Source: Betaproteobacteria bacterium GR16-43
GTDB lineage: Bacteria; Pseudomonadota; Gammaproteobacteria; Burkholderiales; Usitatibacteraceae
Length of the DNA stretch: 64,000 nucleotides
Direction of reading: 5' to 3'
NCBI GenBank assembly: GCA_001953215.1
Contig: CP019169.1
Span: forward strand, 2,108,001 to 2,172,000
The position numbers were made by a program, and so were the translations under genes. Below, in pieces: positions 1-8,214 of the stretch (position 1 is the stretch's first letter; each line of letters opens with the position of its first letter). The notes under the pieces are model-generated. The model saw only the letters and a list, made by a program, of their open reading frames with translations, was not told where the DNA came from and made no database searches.

Positions 1-1
1 G

Positions 2-688
2 GCCTCGAGCTTGGCACCCATCGAATCCCCGGCCTGGGAGAAGGACATCCCGGACATGCGCGCCGACTACGAGGCGTGGAACGCGCGCAAGGAGATCCCC
101 GGGCGCCTGAACATGGCGGACGTCGTGAAGCACCTCGACGCCGTGATGCCGGAGGACACGATCTACACGAATGGCGCAGGCAACTTCGCCACGTGGCTGC
201 ACCGCTTCCACCGCTACACCGGCTATCGCACCGCGCTCGGGCCCACGTCCGGCGCGATGGGCTACGGCGTGCCCGCGGCGCTCGCGGCGAAGATCGCGGA
301 ACCGGATCGTGCCGTCGTCGCCTTCGCGGGCGACGGCGATTTCATGATGGCGGGCGCGGAGCTCGCCACCGCGGTGCAGTTCAACGTGCCGGTGATCATC
401 CTGGTCATCAACAACGGCATGTACGGCACCATCCGCATGCACCAGGAGAAGCATTATCCGGGGCGCGTATCGGGTACCGAGCTGCAGAATCCGCACTTCG
501 CGGCTTTCGCTCGTTCCTTCGGCGCGCTGGGCGAGATCGTCGAGGACACGGCGCAGTTCGCCCCGGCGCTGGAACGCGTGCGGGCGGCGGGCAAGCCCGC
601 GGTGATCGAGCTGCGCCTCGATCCCCAGGCCATCACACCGAACACGACGCTCGATGCGTTGCGAGCGGCCGGGGGCAAGAAGAAGTAG
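2..688 (+). CDS. Thiamine-pyrophosphate enzyme, C-terminal part (5' end outside window)
   Basis: This is the C-terminal TPP-binding domain of an acetolactate synthase/benzoylformate decarboxylase-type enzyme. The reading frame is open to the left edge, so the N-terminal and central domains lie outside the window. The diphosphate/Mg-binding signature is visible: GDGDF near residue 119 of the visible part, followed about 25 residues later by NN in VINNGMYG. The segment GPTSGAMGYGVPAALAAK is the usual cofactor-domain stretch before it. These enzymes decarboxylate 2-oxoacids or ligate carbonyl compounds; the substrate cannot be read from this half. The protein ends in a basic GGKKK tail. It is followed by an inverted-repeat element and then an unrelated gene, so the context does not reveal the pathway. 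The family is clear and the exact function unknown. Confidence 0.85.
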   Translation, partial: ASSLAPIESPAWEKDIPDMRADYEAWNARKEIPGRLNMADVVKHLDAVMPEDTIYTNGAGNFATWLHRFHRYTGYRTALGPTSGAMGYGVPAALAAKIAEPDRAVVAFAGDGDFMMAGAELATAVQFNVPVIILVINNGMYGTIRMHQEKHYPGRVSGTELQNPHFAAFARSFGALGEIVEDTAQFAPALERVRAAGKPAVIELRLDPQAITPNTTLDALRAAGGKKK

Positions 689-711
689 AGAGCCCGTTTC
701 GGCAGGCGCAC

Positions 712-863
712 TTGGAAACGCAGATCTCCGCGGATGGAAGCACGCAGATCTCCGCAGAAGAAATTTGGGTGCGAAAGATGAGTGTGGATTCTTCGCATGG
801 CTCTCTCAGGATGATTGATCCGCGGGGATCCGCGCTTTCATCCGCGGAGATCTGCGTTTCCAA
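712..863. repeat. Intergenic element with perfect 25-bp inverted repeat (type A)
   Basis: The arms at 712-736 and 839-863 are perfect reverse complements (25 bp), separated by about 100 bp. Each arm is backed by a second, degenerate copy of the motif CGCAGATCTCCGC (about 742-757 and 819-836), so both ends carry two motif copies. It fills the gap between the TPP-enzyme stop and the GTG of the BrkB gene. The design matches the elements at 2120-2282 and 20578-20718. It could fold into a long hairpin and may be a REP/MITE-like element or a transcription barrier. Confidence 0.8.
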
Positions 864-878
864 CAACCGGCGCATTTC

Positions 879-1724
879 GTGGACGCACTGAAAAAACTCC
901 CAGCTTTCGCGTGGGTGGTCTTGAAGGCCTTCCGGCAGAACCAGGGCCTGCTGCTCGCGGGCGCGGTGGCGTACTACGCGCTCCTGTCGCTCGTTCCGCT
1001 GCTGATCCTCACGGTGATGGCGCTCTCCTATGTGGTGGACCAGGCCGAGCTGCTCTCCACGCTCGCGCGCTATCTCGACTGGATGGTGCCCGGGCAGAGC
1101 GAGGTGATCGTGCGCGAGCTCTCCAACTTCCTGGACCACGGCTACATCGTGGGCTGGGTCCTGGTCGTGACGATGCTCTTCTTCAGCTCGCTCGCCTTCG
1201 GCGTGCTGGAGAACGCGATGTCGGTGATCTTCCTGCATCGCCTTGTGGCGCGCCGCAGGCACATCCTGGTCTCGATGACGATGCCGTACCTCTACATCCT
1301 GGGCATCGGCATCGGCTTGTTCGCCGTGACGCTCGTGACCGGCGCGATCGAGCACATCCAGGACAACCGGGTTTCGCGAGTGCTGCTGTACCTGGTGGGC
1401 ATCGGCACCGAGGTGTTCCTGATCACCTTGATCTACCAGGTCATGCCCGTTGGCCGCTTCCCGTTCCACCACGCGCTGCTGGGCGGCGTGACCGCCACGG
1501 CGCTCTGGGAGATCACGCGCCACATCCTGCGCTGGTACTTCAGCACGCTCTCGCAGGTGGGAGAAGTCTATGGCTCGTTCACCACCGCGGTGATCATCAT
1601 GTTCAGTTTCGAATTCGCCGCCATCCTGTTGCTGCTCGGCGCGCAGGTCATCTCCGAGTACGAACGGATCGGTCGCGGCGAGCCCGAGGAACCTCCCCAA
1701 CCCGTGAGGATCGACCATGAGTGA
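879..1724 (+). CDS. YihY/virulence factor BrkB family membrane protein
   Basis: A 281-residue inner-membrane protein starting at a GTG just after the repeat element. It has about six hydrophobic segments. The family-typical N-terminus LLLAGAVAYYALLSLVPLLIL lies at residues 24-44, and the signature VYGSFTTAVIIMFSFEFAAILLLLGAQ near the end. BrkB/YihY proteins were once annotated as ribonuclease BN, and their molecular role is unsettled. The C-terminal tail is hydrophilic and acidic. The last 8 bases overlap the start of the VOC gene, which suggests cotranscription. Length and topology are normal for the family. Confidence 0.9.
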   Translation: MDALKKLPAFAWVVLKAFRQNQGLLLAGAVAYYALLSLVPLLILTVMALSYVVDQAELLSTLARYLDWMVPGQSEVIVRELSNFLDHGYIVGWVLVVTMLFFSSLAFGVLENAMSVIFLHRLVARRRHILVSMTMPYLYILGIGIGLFAVTLVTGAIEHIQDNRVSRVLLYLVGIGTEVFLITLIYQVMPVGRFPFHHALLGGVTATALWEITRHILRWYFSTLSQVGEVYGSFTTAVIIMFSFEFAAILLLLGAQVISEYERIGRGEPEEPPQPVRIDHE

Positions 1725-2100
1725 ACTCAACGCGAAGCACAACCGGACCGTCTGGGTGGACATTCCCGTGGCCGACCTCGATCGTGCCGCGAAGTTCTAC
1801 AACGCGGTGCTGGCGCTGCCGATCCACAAGGTGGCGGCGAACGGGGTCAACTTCTGCGTGCTCGACCATGGCGAGGGCAATGGCGGGTGCCTGATCGCAT
1901 CGAAGGACGCGGTCACGAGCAAGGGCATCCTCGTCTACATGAACGTGAACGGACGCATCCGGGATGCGGTCGCGAAGGCCGTCGCCAACGGGGGCAAGGT
2001 GCTGGAGGACACGGTCGCGATCGGGCCGCATGGCTTCCGGGCGGTGGTGCTGGATTCCGAGGGAAACCGGATCGCGCTGCATTCGGAGAAGGATTTGTGA
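1717..2100 (+). CDS. VOC (glyoxalase/dioxygenase superfamily) protein
   Basis: A 127-residue single-domain protein of the vicinal oxygen chelate fold. It opens with VWVDIPVADLDRAAKFYNAVL, the usual first beta-alpha unit, and ends with GFRAVVLDSEGNRIALHSE, the second metal-side unit with the conserved final glutamate region. Members act as glyoxalases, dioxygenases or resistance proteins, and the substrate cannot be inferred. The ATG overlaps the end of the upstream BrkB gene by 8 bases, so the two are probably translated from one mRNA. A second repeat element follows. Confidence 0.85.
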   Translation: MSELNAKHNRTVWVDIPVADLDRAAKFYNAVLALPIHKVAANGVNFCVLDHGEGNGGCLIASKDAVTSKGILVYMNVNGRIRDAVAKAVANGGKVLEDTVAIGPHGFRAVVLDSEGNRIALHSEKDL

Positions 2101-2119
2101 AAGGCGTTCCTTCTGCGAA

Positions 2120-2282
2120 GGCCCTTGGAGACGCCGATCCCCGCCGATGAACCCGCCGATCTCCGCCGATGGACCATGAATGATTGTTCGATCAGGGGTG
2201 CTTTGTCGCAAGCAGTTCAATCAGACCTTATCCGCGGGGATCGGCGTGCCGTTATCGGCGGGGATCGGCGTCTCCAAGGGCC
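2120..2282. repeat. Intergenic element with perfect 29-bp inverted repeat (type B)
   Basis: The arms at 2120-2148 and 2254-2282 are perfect reverse complements (29 bp). An inner, degenerate pair of the same motif lies at about 2154-2172 and 2229-2250. The motif is GCCGATCCCCGCCGAT, close to the type A motif with CAGATCTCCGCGGAT. It occupies most of the gap between the VOC gene and the phoU promoter and ends 29 bases before the Pho box, so it may insulate the phoU transcript from upstream readthrough. Confidence 0.8.
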
Positions 2283-2310
2283 GCTTGTCAAAGCGAGCAC
2301 CCAGGCCCAT

Positions 2311-2344
2311 CCGTAACGGAAGTGTCACACTGCGGGGCTATCCT
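2311..2344 (+). promoter_or_regulatory. Predicted PhoB-dependent promoter of phoU-phoB-phoR
   Basis: The Pho box CCGTAAC-GGAA-GTGTCAC lies at 2311-2328. Against the consensus CTGTCAT-N4-CTGTCAY the second half-site matches 6 of 7 and the first 4 of 7. Exactly 10 nt later comes the -10-like TATCCT (2339-2344). The stretch GGAAGTGTCACAC is identical to one upstream of pstS. It ends 17 nt before the phoU ATG. Confidence 0.65.
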
Positions 2345-2361
2345 CCGGGGAGAGGAAGACC

Positions 2362-3063
2362 ATGACCGAACACATCAGCAAGCAATATGACCAGGACCTG
2401 GAGACCATCCGTTCCCGCATGATGCAAATGGGCGGGCTGGTGGAGTCCCAGATCCGTGCGGCCATCGACGGCTACATGAACGGCGACCTGGCCCGGATCG
2501 AGGCGGTGATCGCCAACGACCGGCGTGCCAACGAGCTCGAAGTGGCCATCGACAACGACCTGGGCCAGATCATCGTGCGCCGCCAGCCCGCGGCCTCGGA
2601 CCTGCGCCTGATCCTCGCGGTGAGCAAGACCGTGACGGACCTCGAGCGCGTCGGCGACGAAGCCGCGAAGATCGCCCGCATGGCGCGCGAGATCCACGGC
2701 GGCCGCGGCCTGGCGGGCATCCCGCTCACCGCGGTGGGCCACGTCTCGGAAATCTCCATCGGCATGCTGCGCCGCTCGCTGGACGCGTTCGCGCGCCTCG
2801 ATGCCGCCGCCGCCGCGCGCGTGGTGGCCGAGGACGCGGCGATCGACGCCGAATTCCGCTCGATCCTGCGCCAGCTCATCACGTTCATGATGGAAGATCC
2901 GCGCACCATCTCGACCTCGCTCAACATCGTGTGGGTCGCCAAGGCATTCGAACGGATCGGCGACCACGCGAAGAACATCGCCGAGCACGTGATCTACATC
3001 GTGAAAGGCCGCGACGTGCGCCATATCCCGCTCGCCGAGCTGGAGAAGGAGGCGCTGGGCTGA
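2362..3063 (+). CDS. phoU: Phosphate-specific transport system accessory protein PhoU
   Basis: A 233-residue cytoplasmic protein made of two repeated three-helix PhoU domains (about residues 15-105 and 120-215). The metal-binding type motif is visible in both halves: DLERVGDEAAKIA near residue 97 and FERIGDHAKNIAEHV near residue 200. PhoU links the Pst transporter to the PhoR kinase and keeps the regulon off when phosphate is ample. Here phoU heads an operon with phoB and phoR instead of following pstB, with its own Pho box upstream. The start is supported by GAGAGGA just before the ATG. The stop overlaps the phoB ATG by one base. Confidence 0.95.
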   Translation: MTEHISKQYDQDLETIRSRMMQMGGLVESQIRAAIDGYMNGDLARIEAVIANDRRANELEVAIDNDLGQIIVRRQPAASDLRLILAVSKTVTDLERVGDEAAKIARMAREIHGGRGLAGIPLTAVGHVSEISIGMLRRSLDAFARLDAAAAARVVAEDAAIDAEFRSILRQLITFMMEDPRTISTSLNIVWVAKAFERIGDHAKNIAEHVIYIVKGRDVRHIPLAELEKEALG

Positions 3064-3752
3064 TGGCGACCGACATTCTCGTCGTCGAGGACGAACCCTC
3101 GATCCAGGAGTTGATCGCCGCGAGCCTGCGCAAGAGCGGCTACCAGGTGCGGGCCGCGTTCAACGTGGAAGAGGCGTACCGCGCGATGTCCGCCGCGCTC
3201 CCCGACGTCGTGCTGCTGGACTGGATGCTCCCGGACGGATCGGGCCCGGCCATCACGAAGAAGCTGCGTTCCGAGGCGCGCACGAAGGAAGTGCCGATCA
3301 TCATGCTCACGGCGCGAGCGGGCGACGACGACAAGGTCGAAGGCCTGGCCTCCGGCGCCGACGACTACGTGACCAAGCCCTTCTCGCCGCGCGAGCTGGA
3401 TGCGCGAATCCAAGCCGTCCTGCGCCGCCGGGCGCCGCAACGCACGCTCGATGCGGTCGAGGTGCAGGGGCTTTCGCTGAATCCCGCGAACCGCACTGTG
3501 AAGGGCGGCAAGACGATCCTCAAGATGGGTCCCACGGAGTTCGAGCTGCTGCACTTCTTCATGACGCATGCGGACCGCGTCTACAGCCGTGCGCAGATCC
3601 TGGACCATGTCTGGGGCGACCACGTGTTCATCGAGGACCGCACGGTCGACGTGCACATCCGCCGCCTGCGCGATGCGCTGTCGCCCAGCGGCCACGACCG
3701 GCTGGTTGAGACGGCTCGCGGCGCAGGGTATCTTTTCCGCTCCGCCTCCTAG
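3063..3752 (+). CDS. phoB: Phosphate regulon response regulator PhoB
   Basis: A 229-residue OmpR/PhoB-type regulator. The receiver domain (residues 4-118) carries the acidic pocket ED at 9-10, the phosphoacceptor D53 in LLDWMLPDG, and the conserved K in VTKPFSPREL. The winged-helix DNA-binding domain follows (about 130-227), with GPTEFELLHFFMTH and the recognition region VDVHIRRLRDAL. The ATG at 3063 shares its A with the phoU stop codon; a longer in-frame GTG reading into phoU has no support. It is expected to bind the four Pho boxes described in this window, including the one ahead of its own operon, which implies autoregulation. Confidence 0.95.
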   Translation: MATDILVVEDEPSIQELIAASLRKSGYQVRAAFNVEEAYRAMSAALPDVVLLDWMLPDGSGPAITKKLRSEARTKEVPIIMLTARAGDDDKVEGLASGADDYVTKPFSPRELDARIQAVLRRRAPQRTLDAVEVQGLSLNPANRTVKGGKTILKMGPTEFELLHFFMTHADRVYSRAQILDHVWGDHVFIEDRTVDVHIRRLRDALSPSGHDRLVETARGAGYLFRSAS

Positions 3753-3765
3753 CTTCACCCCCGCC

Positions 3766-5067
3766 ATGCCGGAATCCCGGATTGCCCCGCGTATCGCCGG
3801 CAACGTCGCCTTCATCGTGGCGGCGGGGCTGGTGGGGCTGGCCATCGGCTACTTCGTCGACGACTCGCTCGGGTGGGCCGTGTTCGCGGTGGGCCTCCTC
3901 CTGCTGCTCGCGCATCACCTGCTGCAGCTCTACGCACTCGGCATCTGGCTGGAGCGTGGCGATGTCGTGGGCGAGCCTCGTGCACGCGGCGTGTGGGACG
4001 AGTTGCACGCGTTGCTGCATCGTTCGCGGCGAGAGGCGGCCACGCGAGAGGCGGAGCTCGCGCGGGCGCTCACGCGCTGGCGCGAAGCGGCCCGCGCGCT
4101 GCCCGACGGCGTCGTGATCCTCGACGGCGACCGCATCGAGTGGTGCAACGACACCGCGAAGCTGCACCTCGACATCGATCCGGTCGGCGACGCGGGCAAT
4201 ACGATCACGCATCTCGTGCGCATTCCGGAGTTCGTGCAGTACCTCGAAGGTGGCGACTACGCGAAGCCGATCGAGCTGCGTTCCGGAGACGGACGCGTGC
4301 TGTCCGTGCAGATCGTTCCCTACGGGGACGCGCAGCGCCTGGTCCTGTCGCGCGACATCACGCGCTTCGAGAAGCTGGAACGCATGCGCCGGGAATTCGT
4401 GGCCAACGTCTCGCACGAGATGCGCACGCCGCTCACCGTGATCTCGGGTTTCCTCGAGACGCTGCGCGAAGACAACGAGGGCGATGCGGAAGACCGGCGC
4501 CGGTATCTCGAGCTCATGAGCGAGCAGGCGCGGCGCATGGAGCGGCTCGTCGCGGACCTGCTCACGCTCTCCACGCTGGAGTCCTCGCCGCCGCCGCCGC
4601 TCGAAGAAGCGATCGACATGGGCGCGCTGGTGGAGCGCATGGGCGCGGATGCGCGGGCCCTTTCCAACGGCCGCCACAAGATCGAAGTGGAGAACGCATC
4701 CGGCATCGAGTTGCTGGGCAGCGAGAAGGAAATCACCAGCGCGCTCGGCAACCTCGTGTCGAACGCGATCCGCTACACGCCGGTGGGCGGAACCGTTCGC
4801 CTGCGTTGGCACGTAGCGCCCGAGGGTGCGGCGTTCGATGTCGAGGACACCGGCATCGGCATCTCTCCCGAGCACCTCCCGCGCCTGACCGAGCGCTTCT
4901 ACCGCGTCGATCGCGGCCGTTCGCGCGAGACGGGCGGCACGGGCCTGGGCCTCGCCATCGTGAAGCACGCGCTCGTGCGCCACGGCGCCACGCTCGATGT
5001 GCAGAGCACGCCGGGGCAGGGCAGCCGCTTCACGGCTCGCTTCGCAGGGCCGCGCGTCCGGATCTAA
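3766..5067 (+). CDS. phoR: Phosphate regulon sensor histidine kinase PhoR
   Basis: A 433-residue membrane kinase. The N-terminus has two closely spaced transmembrane segments (about 13-30 and 36-58) with almost no periplasmic loop, as is usual for PhoR. A short linker and a PAS domain (about 105-200) follow. The HisKA motif NVSHEMRTP puts the phosphorylated histidine at 217. The HATPase domain shows the N box (NLVSNAIRYTP), G1 (DTGIGI) and G2 (GTGLGLAIVKH). The start ATG at 3766 lies 13 bases after phoB; a longer frame reading back into phoB has no basis. It phosphorylates PhoB when phosphate is low, under control of PhoU and Pst. Confidence 0.93.
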   Translation: MPESRIAPRIAGNVAFIVAAGLVGLAIGYFVDDSLGWAVFAVGLLLLLAHHLLQLYALGIWLERGDVVGEPRARGVWDELHALLHRSRREAATREAELARALTRWREAARALPDGVVILDGDRIEWCNDTAKLHLDIDPVGDAGNTITHLVRIPEFVQYLEGGDYAKPIELRSGDGRVLSVQIVPYGDAQRLVLSRDITRFEKLERMRREFVANVSHEMRTPLTVISGFLETLREDNEGDAEDRRRYLELMSEQARRMERLVADLLTLSTLESSPPPPLEEAIDMGALVERMGADARALSNGRHKIEVENASGIELLGSEKEITSALGNLVSNAIRYTPVGGTVRLRWHVAPEGAAFDVEDTGIGISPEHLPRLTERFYRVDRGRSRETGGTGLGLAIVKHALVRHGATLDVQSTPGQGSRFTARFAGPRVRI

Positions 5068-5171
5068 GATGGTGGGGTGACGCCCCGTTCCCTGAAGGTC
5101 ATTCGAGGTTTCTGCTGGAAATTGGCCAAGCGCCATGCCGTCGATCCCGGCGGAGGATTACACTCCGGGCC

Positions 5172-5540
5172 GTGAATGCCCTCTCGCCCCCCGAGAAGCT
5201 TTTGCGCCGCCTCCGTACCGCGGTGCTCGTCGTTTTCGTGCTCGATACCGTGTACGTGCTCGCGGCGTTCCATTTCGGGTGGCATCCGCCGTTGCGGGCG
5301 CTGTTTCCCGGCCTGTCGGTCGCGCGAAAGTTCGGTTACGAGTTGAACGCACTCGGCTATTGCTTCGCGTTCGGCGTGCAGGCCGTTTCGTTCGCATTCC
5401 TCTGGCTTGCCATCCGCCTCTTCCTCGCGGTGCCGGGCAGCATGAAGAGCTGGGAAAAGTGGGTTGCCCTGGCGATGATCTTGCTGCTCCTCCCGCTGAT
5501 CGTCGTCACCTGGCTCCTCGCGTCGTTCACCGTCATGTAG
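5172..5540 (+). CDS. Small membrane protein, paralogue of 6734-7291
   Basis: A 122-residue protein of unknown function starting at GTG 5172 with residues VNALSPPEKLLRRLRTAVLVVF. It has three likely transmembrane segments (about 16-36, 62-84 and 95-118). The first 30 residues, and about 20 bases before the start codon, are nearly identical to the gene at 6734, so the two are copies of one ancestor. This copy lacks the C-terminal extra segments of the other. The solute-binding protein at 5612 separates the pair. No domain was recognised. The shared start context, down to the same GTG-AAT-GCC codons, argues that this reading frame is real. Confidence 0.65.
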   Translation: MNALSPPEKLLRRLRTAVLVVFVLDTVYVLAAFHFGWHPPLRALFPGLSVARKFGYELNALGYCFAFGVQAVSFAFLWLAIRLFLAVPGSMKSWEKWVALAMILLLLPLIVVTWLLASFTVM

Positions 5541-5611
5541 CGGGCGCTGTCTCGAAGCCGTCATCGCGGCGCGGCACCATCGACCCTCGCGCTTCCTGAA
5601 AGTCCTTCCCG

Positions 5612-6715
5612 ATGACGTTGCGATCCGGTGGCCGGCTGGCCGTCGCGCTGCTGCTTTCCCTGCTGGGTCTCGCCGCCGCGGCGCGCGAGATCGTGGTCGG
5701 CCAAGTCGTCGACTACAGCGGTCCCTACGGCGAGGCGAGCCGCGACTATGTGGCCGGCGCCAAGACCTACTTCGACTGGGTGAACTCGCGCGGCGGCGTC
5801 TTCGGAATCAGGGTGAAGCACTACGTGGTGGACGCGTCCAATGCCGCGGCGATGCGCGATGCCACGCGCCGCCTGGTCGACGAGCAGAAGGCCGATGTGC
5901 TCTTCGGTTTCGTCGGCGACGAATCGGTCGACGCGTACGCCGCGGCGGGACCGGCCATCGCTCTCGTCGGGCCGCTGTCCGGTTCGGAGGCCCCGGCAGG
6001 CGTTTCCTCGCGCGTATTCTTCGTGCGGCCCGACTACGGCACGGAAGTGAAGCAGGTGATCTCGCACTTCCGCGCCCTGCAGCTCTCGCGCTTCGCGATC
6101 GTGCGCGCGCCCACCGACGATGCCGCCCGCGTGGCCCGCACCGTGGCGCAGACCCTCGGCGGCCAGGGCCTGAAGGGCGCCGGCGAGCTCGTGCTGGGCA
6201 GCTCGCCCGCCCGCGACGCGGCGGCCGTCGCGGCGATGCGGCCGCAGGCGCTCGTGATCGTGGCCGACACAGTCCCCGCAGCCGAGTTCGTGAAGCGCTA
6301 CAGGCCACTGGATCCCGGTGCCAACATCGTCGCCCTGTCGATGGTGAACCACCGCACGATGTTCGAGCTGGTGGGTCCGAAGCTCGCGCACGGCGTGATG
6401 ATCACGCAGGTAGTCCCCAATCCGCTGCTGCCCGAGACGCCGGTGCAGAAGGAACACCTGGACGCGATCCGCCAGTTCCGCGACGAGCCGCCGTCGCACC
6501 TCACGCTCGAGGGCTTCCTGGCCGCCAAGGCGCTCGTCGAGGGCGTGCGACGCGCCGGGGCCTCGCCGACCCGGGAGTCGATCCTCGCCGCGTTCCAGAA
6601 GGTCACCCGCATGGACCTGAGCGGCTTCGTGGTGGACTTCACGCCGAAAGGGCGTTCCGAGGCGACGCACGTGGACCTCGCGATGATCCGGCGCAATGGG
6701 TCGCTCTTGCAGTAA
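5612..6715 (+). CDS. ABC-transporter-type substrate-binding protein (Leu/Ile/Val-binding, LivK-like)
   Basis: A 367-residue periplasmic protein with a clear signal peptide (residues 1-24, basic start then LAVALLLSLLGLAAAA before AREIVVG). It belongs to the type I periplasmic-binding fold used by branched-chain amino acid and related transporters: IVVGQVVDYSGPYGEASRDYVAGAKTYFDWVN is the usual first beta-alpha element with the G/E-rich loop. No permease or ATPase gene is adjacent, so it may work with a distant transporter or as a sensory binding protein. It sits between the two small membrane-protein paralogues at 5172 and 6734, with short gaps, and may be cotranscribed with them. The ligand is unknown. 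Confidence 0.85.
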   Translation: MTLRSGGRLAVALLLSLLGLAAAAREIVVGQVVDYSGPYGEASRDYVAGAKTYFDWVNSRGGVFGIRVKHYVVDASNAAAMRDATRRLVDEQKADVLFGFVGDESVDAYAAAGPAIALVGPLSGSEAPAGVSSRVFFVRPDYGTEVKQVISHFRALQLSRFAIVRAPTDDAARVARTVAQTLGGQGLKGAGELVLGSSPARDAAAVAAMRPQALVIVADTVPAAEFVKRYRPLDPGANIVALSMVNHRTMFELVGPKLAHGVMITQVVPNPLLPETPVQKEHLDAIRQFRDEPPSHLTLEGFLAAKALVEGVRRAGASPTRESILAAFQKVTRMDLSGFVVDFTPKGRSEATHVDLAMIRRNGSLLQ

Positions 6716-6733
6716 AGGAATACACTCCGGTCC

Positions 6734-7291
6734 GTGAATGCCCTCTCGTCCCGCGAGAAGATCCTGCGCCGCTTCCGGACCGCGATCCTGGTCGTTTTCG
6801 TGATCGATACGGCGGTCGCGCTGCTGGCCGTCGCGATGGACTTGCGCACGTCGCTGAGCCTCTTCTTTCCGGGCTGGACCGTGGCACAGCGCGCGGGAAT
6901 GGAATTTTCGCAAGGGCTGATCCTCACGCTGTTGGTGCAGGTTTTCGCGTTCCTGTTCCTGTGGCTCGTGATCCACTTCACGGTCTCGGCGCGGGAAGGC
7001 ATGCTGGCCCGCGCCGCCGGCCGGCCCGAATCGGAAGCGCCCAAAGGCCAGTTCGCCTACCTGGCGCTGGCATTGAGCGCGTTCGCGTACGTGACGGCGT
7101 GGCTCAACGCCTTCGTCTCCGGCGCGTGGCTGGCGGCACTGGTGTTGTTCGTCGCCGCGCCCATCGTCGCGATCCTGGCCATCCGCAAGGACCGCGGCCG
7201 GCCGTGGCTGAACGGTGTCGCCTTTCTCGTCACCCTCGCGCCGTTCCTGGCGCTGCTCGGCTTCTGCTGGAACCTCAACCACATCATGTAG
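6734..7291 (+). CDS. Membrane protein, longer paralogue of 5172-5540
   Basis: A 185-residue protein of unknown function with a GTG start. It has about five hydrophobic segments. The first 30 residues (VNALSSREKILRRFRTAILVVF) and the bases before the start copy those of the gene at 5172. After the third segment it has a soluble linker (about 95-115) and two or three further segments with the hydrophilic turn RKDRGRPW. It follows the binding-protein gene by 18 bases and ends just before the predicted Pho box of the next operon. No family was recognised. Confidence 0.65.
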   Translation: MNALSSREKILRRFRTAILVVFVIDTAVALLAVAMDLRTSLSLFFPGWTVAQRAGMEFSQGLILTLLVQVFAFLFLWLVIHFTVSAREGMLARAAGRPESEAPKGQFAYLALALSAFAYVTAWLNAFVSGAWLAALVLFVAAPIVAILAIRKDRGRPWLNGVAFLVTLAPFLALLGFCWNLNHIM

Positions 7292-7315
7292 ACGCCGGGA
7301 AGGAGACCGGCGCGA

Positions 7316-7349
7316 TCGTCATCCAGGTGTCGCGATAGCGTCCTGCGAT
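7316..7349 (+). promoter_or_regulatory. Predicted PhoB-dependent promoter of the metallophosphoesterase operon
   Basis: TCGTCAT-CCAG-GTGTCGC (7316-7333) matches the Pho box pattern 5/7 and 5/7. Its first half-site is identical to that of pstS. A -10-like TGCGAT follows after exactly 10 nt (7344-7349), the spacing found at the three other Pho boxes here. The implied start of transcription is near 7356, which supports ATG 7381 as the start codon rather than TTG 7354. Confidence 0.45.
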
Positions 7350-7380
7350 TGACTTGTCCCGCAAGGACAATCGCTTGGGA

Positions 7381-8214
7381 ATGAAACCTCCCGTTCCCGA
7401 CGACGACAACGCACCGACGCTGCGCTTCCGCGCGATCTTCATCTCCGACATCCACCTCGGAACGCCGGGCTGCCAGGCCGAGCACCTCGTGGATTTCCTG
7501 CGCCACACGGAGAGCGACGAGCTCTACCTCGTGGGCGACATCATCGACGGCTGGCAACTGCAGCGCCGCTGGTACTGGCACCAGAGCCACAACGACGTGA
7601 TCCAGAAGGTGCTGAGGAAGGCCCGCAAGGGCACCAAGGTCACCTACGTCGCGGGCAACCACGACGAGGGCGCGCGCCAGTTCATCGGCCTCGCGTTCGG
7701 CGGGATCGAGATCGTGAACGAGGCCGTGCACCACACGAAGGACGGACGGCTGCTGCTCGTCACGCACGGCGATCTCTTCGATGCCGTGGTGCAGGGTGCC
7801 CGGTGGCTGGCCCTCCTCGGCGACAGTGCCTACACGCTCACCCTCAAGCTGAACCAGTGGTTCAACCACGCTCGCGCGTCGCTCGGCCTGCCGTACTGGT
7901 CGCTGTCGCGCTTCCTCAAGGACCGCGTGAAGAACGCGGTGAGCTACATCACCAATTTCGAGGAGGCGCTCGCGCACGAAGCGAAGCGGCGCGGCTTCGC
8001 GGGCGTGGTCTGCGGGCACATCCACAAGGCCGAGGTGCGCGACATCGACGGCGTCCTCTACTGCAACGACGGCGACTGGGTCGAGAGCCTGACCGCGCTC
8101 GTCGAGACGGAAGAAGGCGAGTTGAAGGTGATCGACTGGAAGGCCATCGAGGCATTGAAGGAACGAACGCTTGCCGTGAAAGGAGTCGAACTTGCGCATT
8201 CAATTGGTGACTGA
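7381..8214 (+). CDS. Calcineurin-like metallophosphoesterase, LpxH/PlcP type
   Basis: A 277-residue hydrolase with the full set of binuclear metal motifs: SDIHLGT near residue 26, GDIIDGW near 56, GNHDEG near 93, VTHGDLFD near 125 and GHIHK near 212. Such proteins are often labelled UDP-2,3-diacylglucosamine diphosphatase (lipid A synthesis). A related branch, PlcP, is a phospholipase C that releases diacylglycerol from phospholipids under phosphate starvation. The neighbours favour PlcP: it overlaps a GT4 glycosyltransferase, diacylglycerol kinase follows, and a Pho box precedes it. That assignment is inference. An upstream TTG (7354) is possible but would lie at the predicted transcription start. 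Confidence 0.85.
   Translation: MKPPVPDDDNAPTLRFRAIFISDIHLGTPGCQAEHLVDFLRHTESDELYLVGDIIDGWQLQRRWYWHQSHNDVIQKVLRKARKGTKVTYVAGNHDEGARQFIGLAFGGIEIVNEAVHHTKDGRLLLVTHGDLFDAVVQGARWLALLGDSAYTLTLKLNQWFNHARASLGLPYWSLSRFLKDRVKNAVSYITNFEEALAHEAKRRGFAGVVCGHIHKAEVRDIDGVLYCNDGDWVESLTALVETEEGELKVIDWKAIEALKERTLAVKGVELAHSIGD

Noticed and set aside
712-863. CRISPR array or integron site
   Set aside because: There are only paired inverted copies, no regular direct repeats with spacers and no cas or integrase genes.
2931-3062. Extended PhoB N-terminus from a GTG inside phoU
   Set aside because: The receiver domain starts normally at ATG 3063, and the extension is basic shadow sequence of phoU.
7354-7380. TTG start for the metallophosphoesterase
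   Set aside because: It lies at the predicted transcription start, has no ribosome binding site, and the extra nine residues are not needed by the fold.
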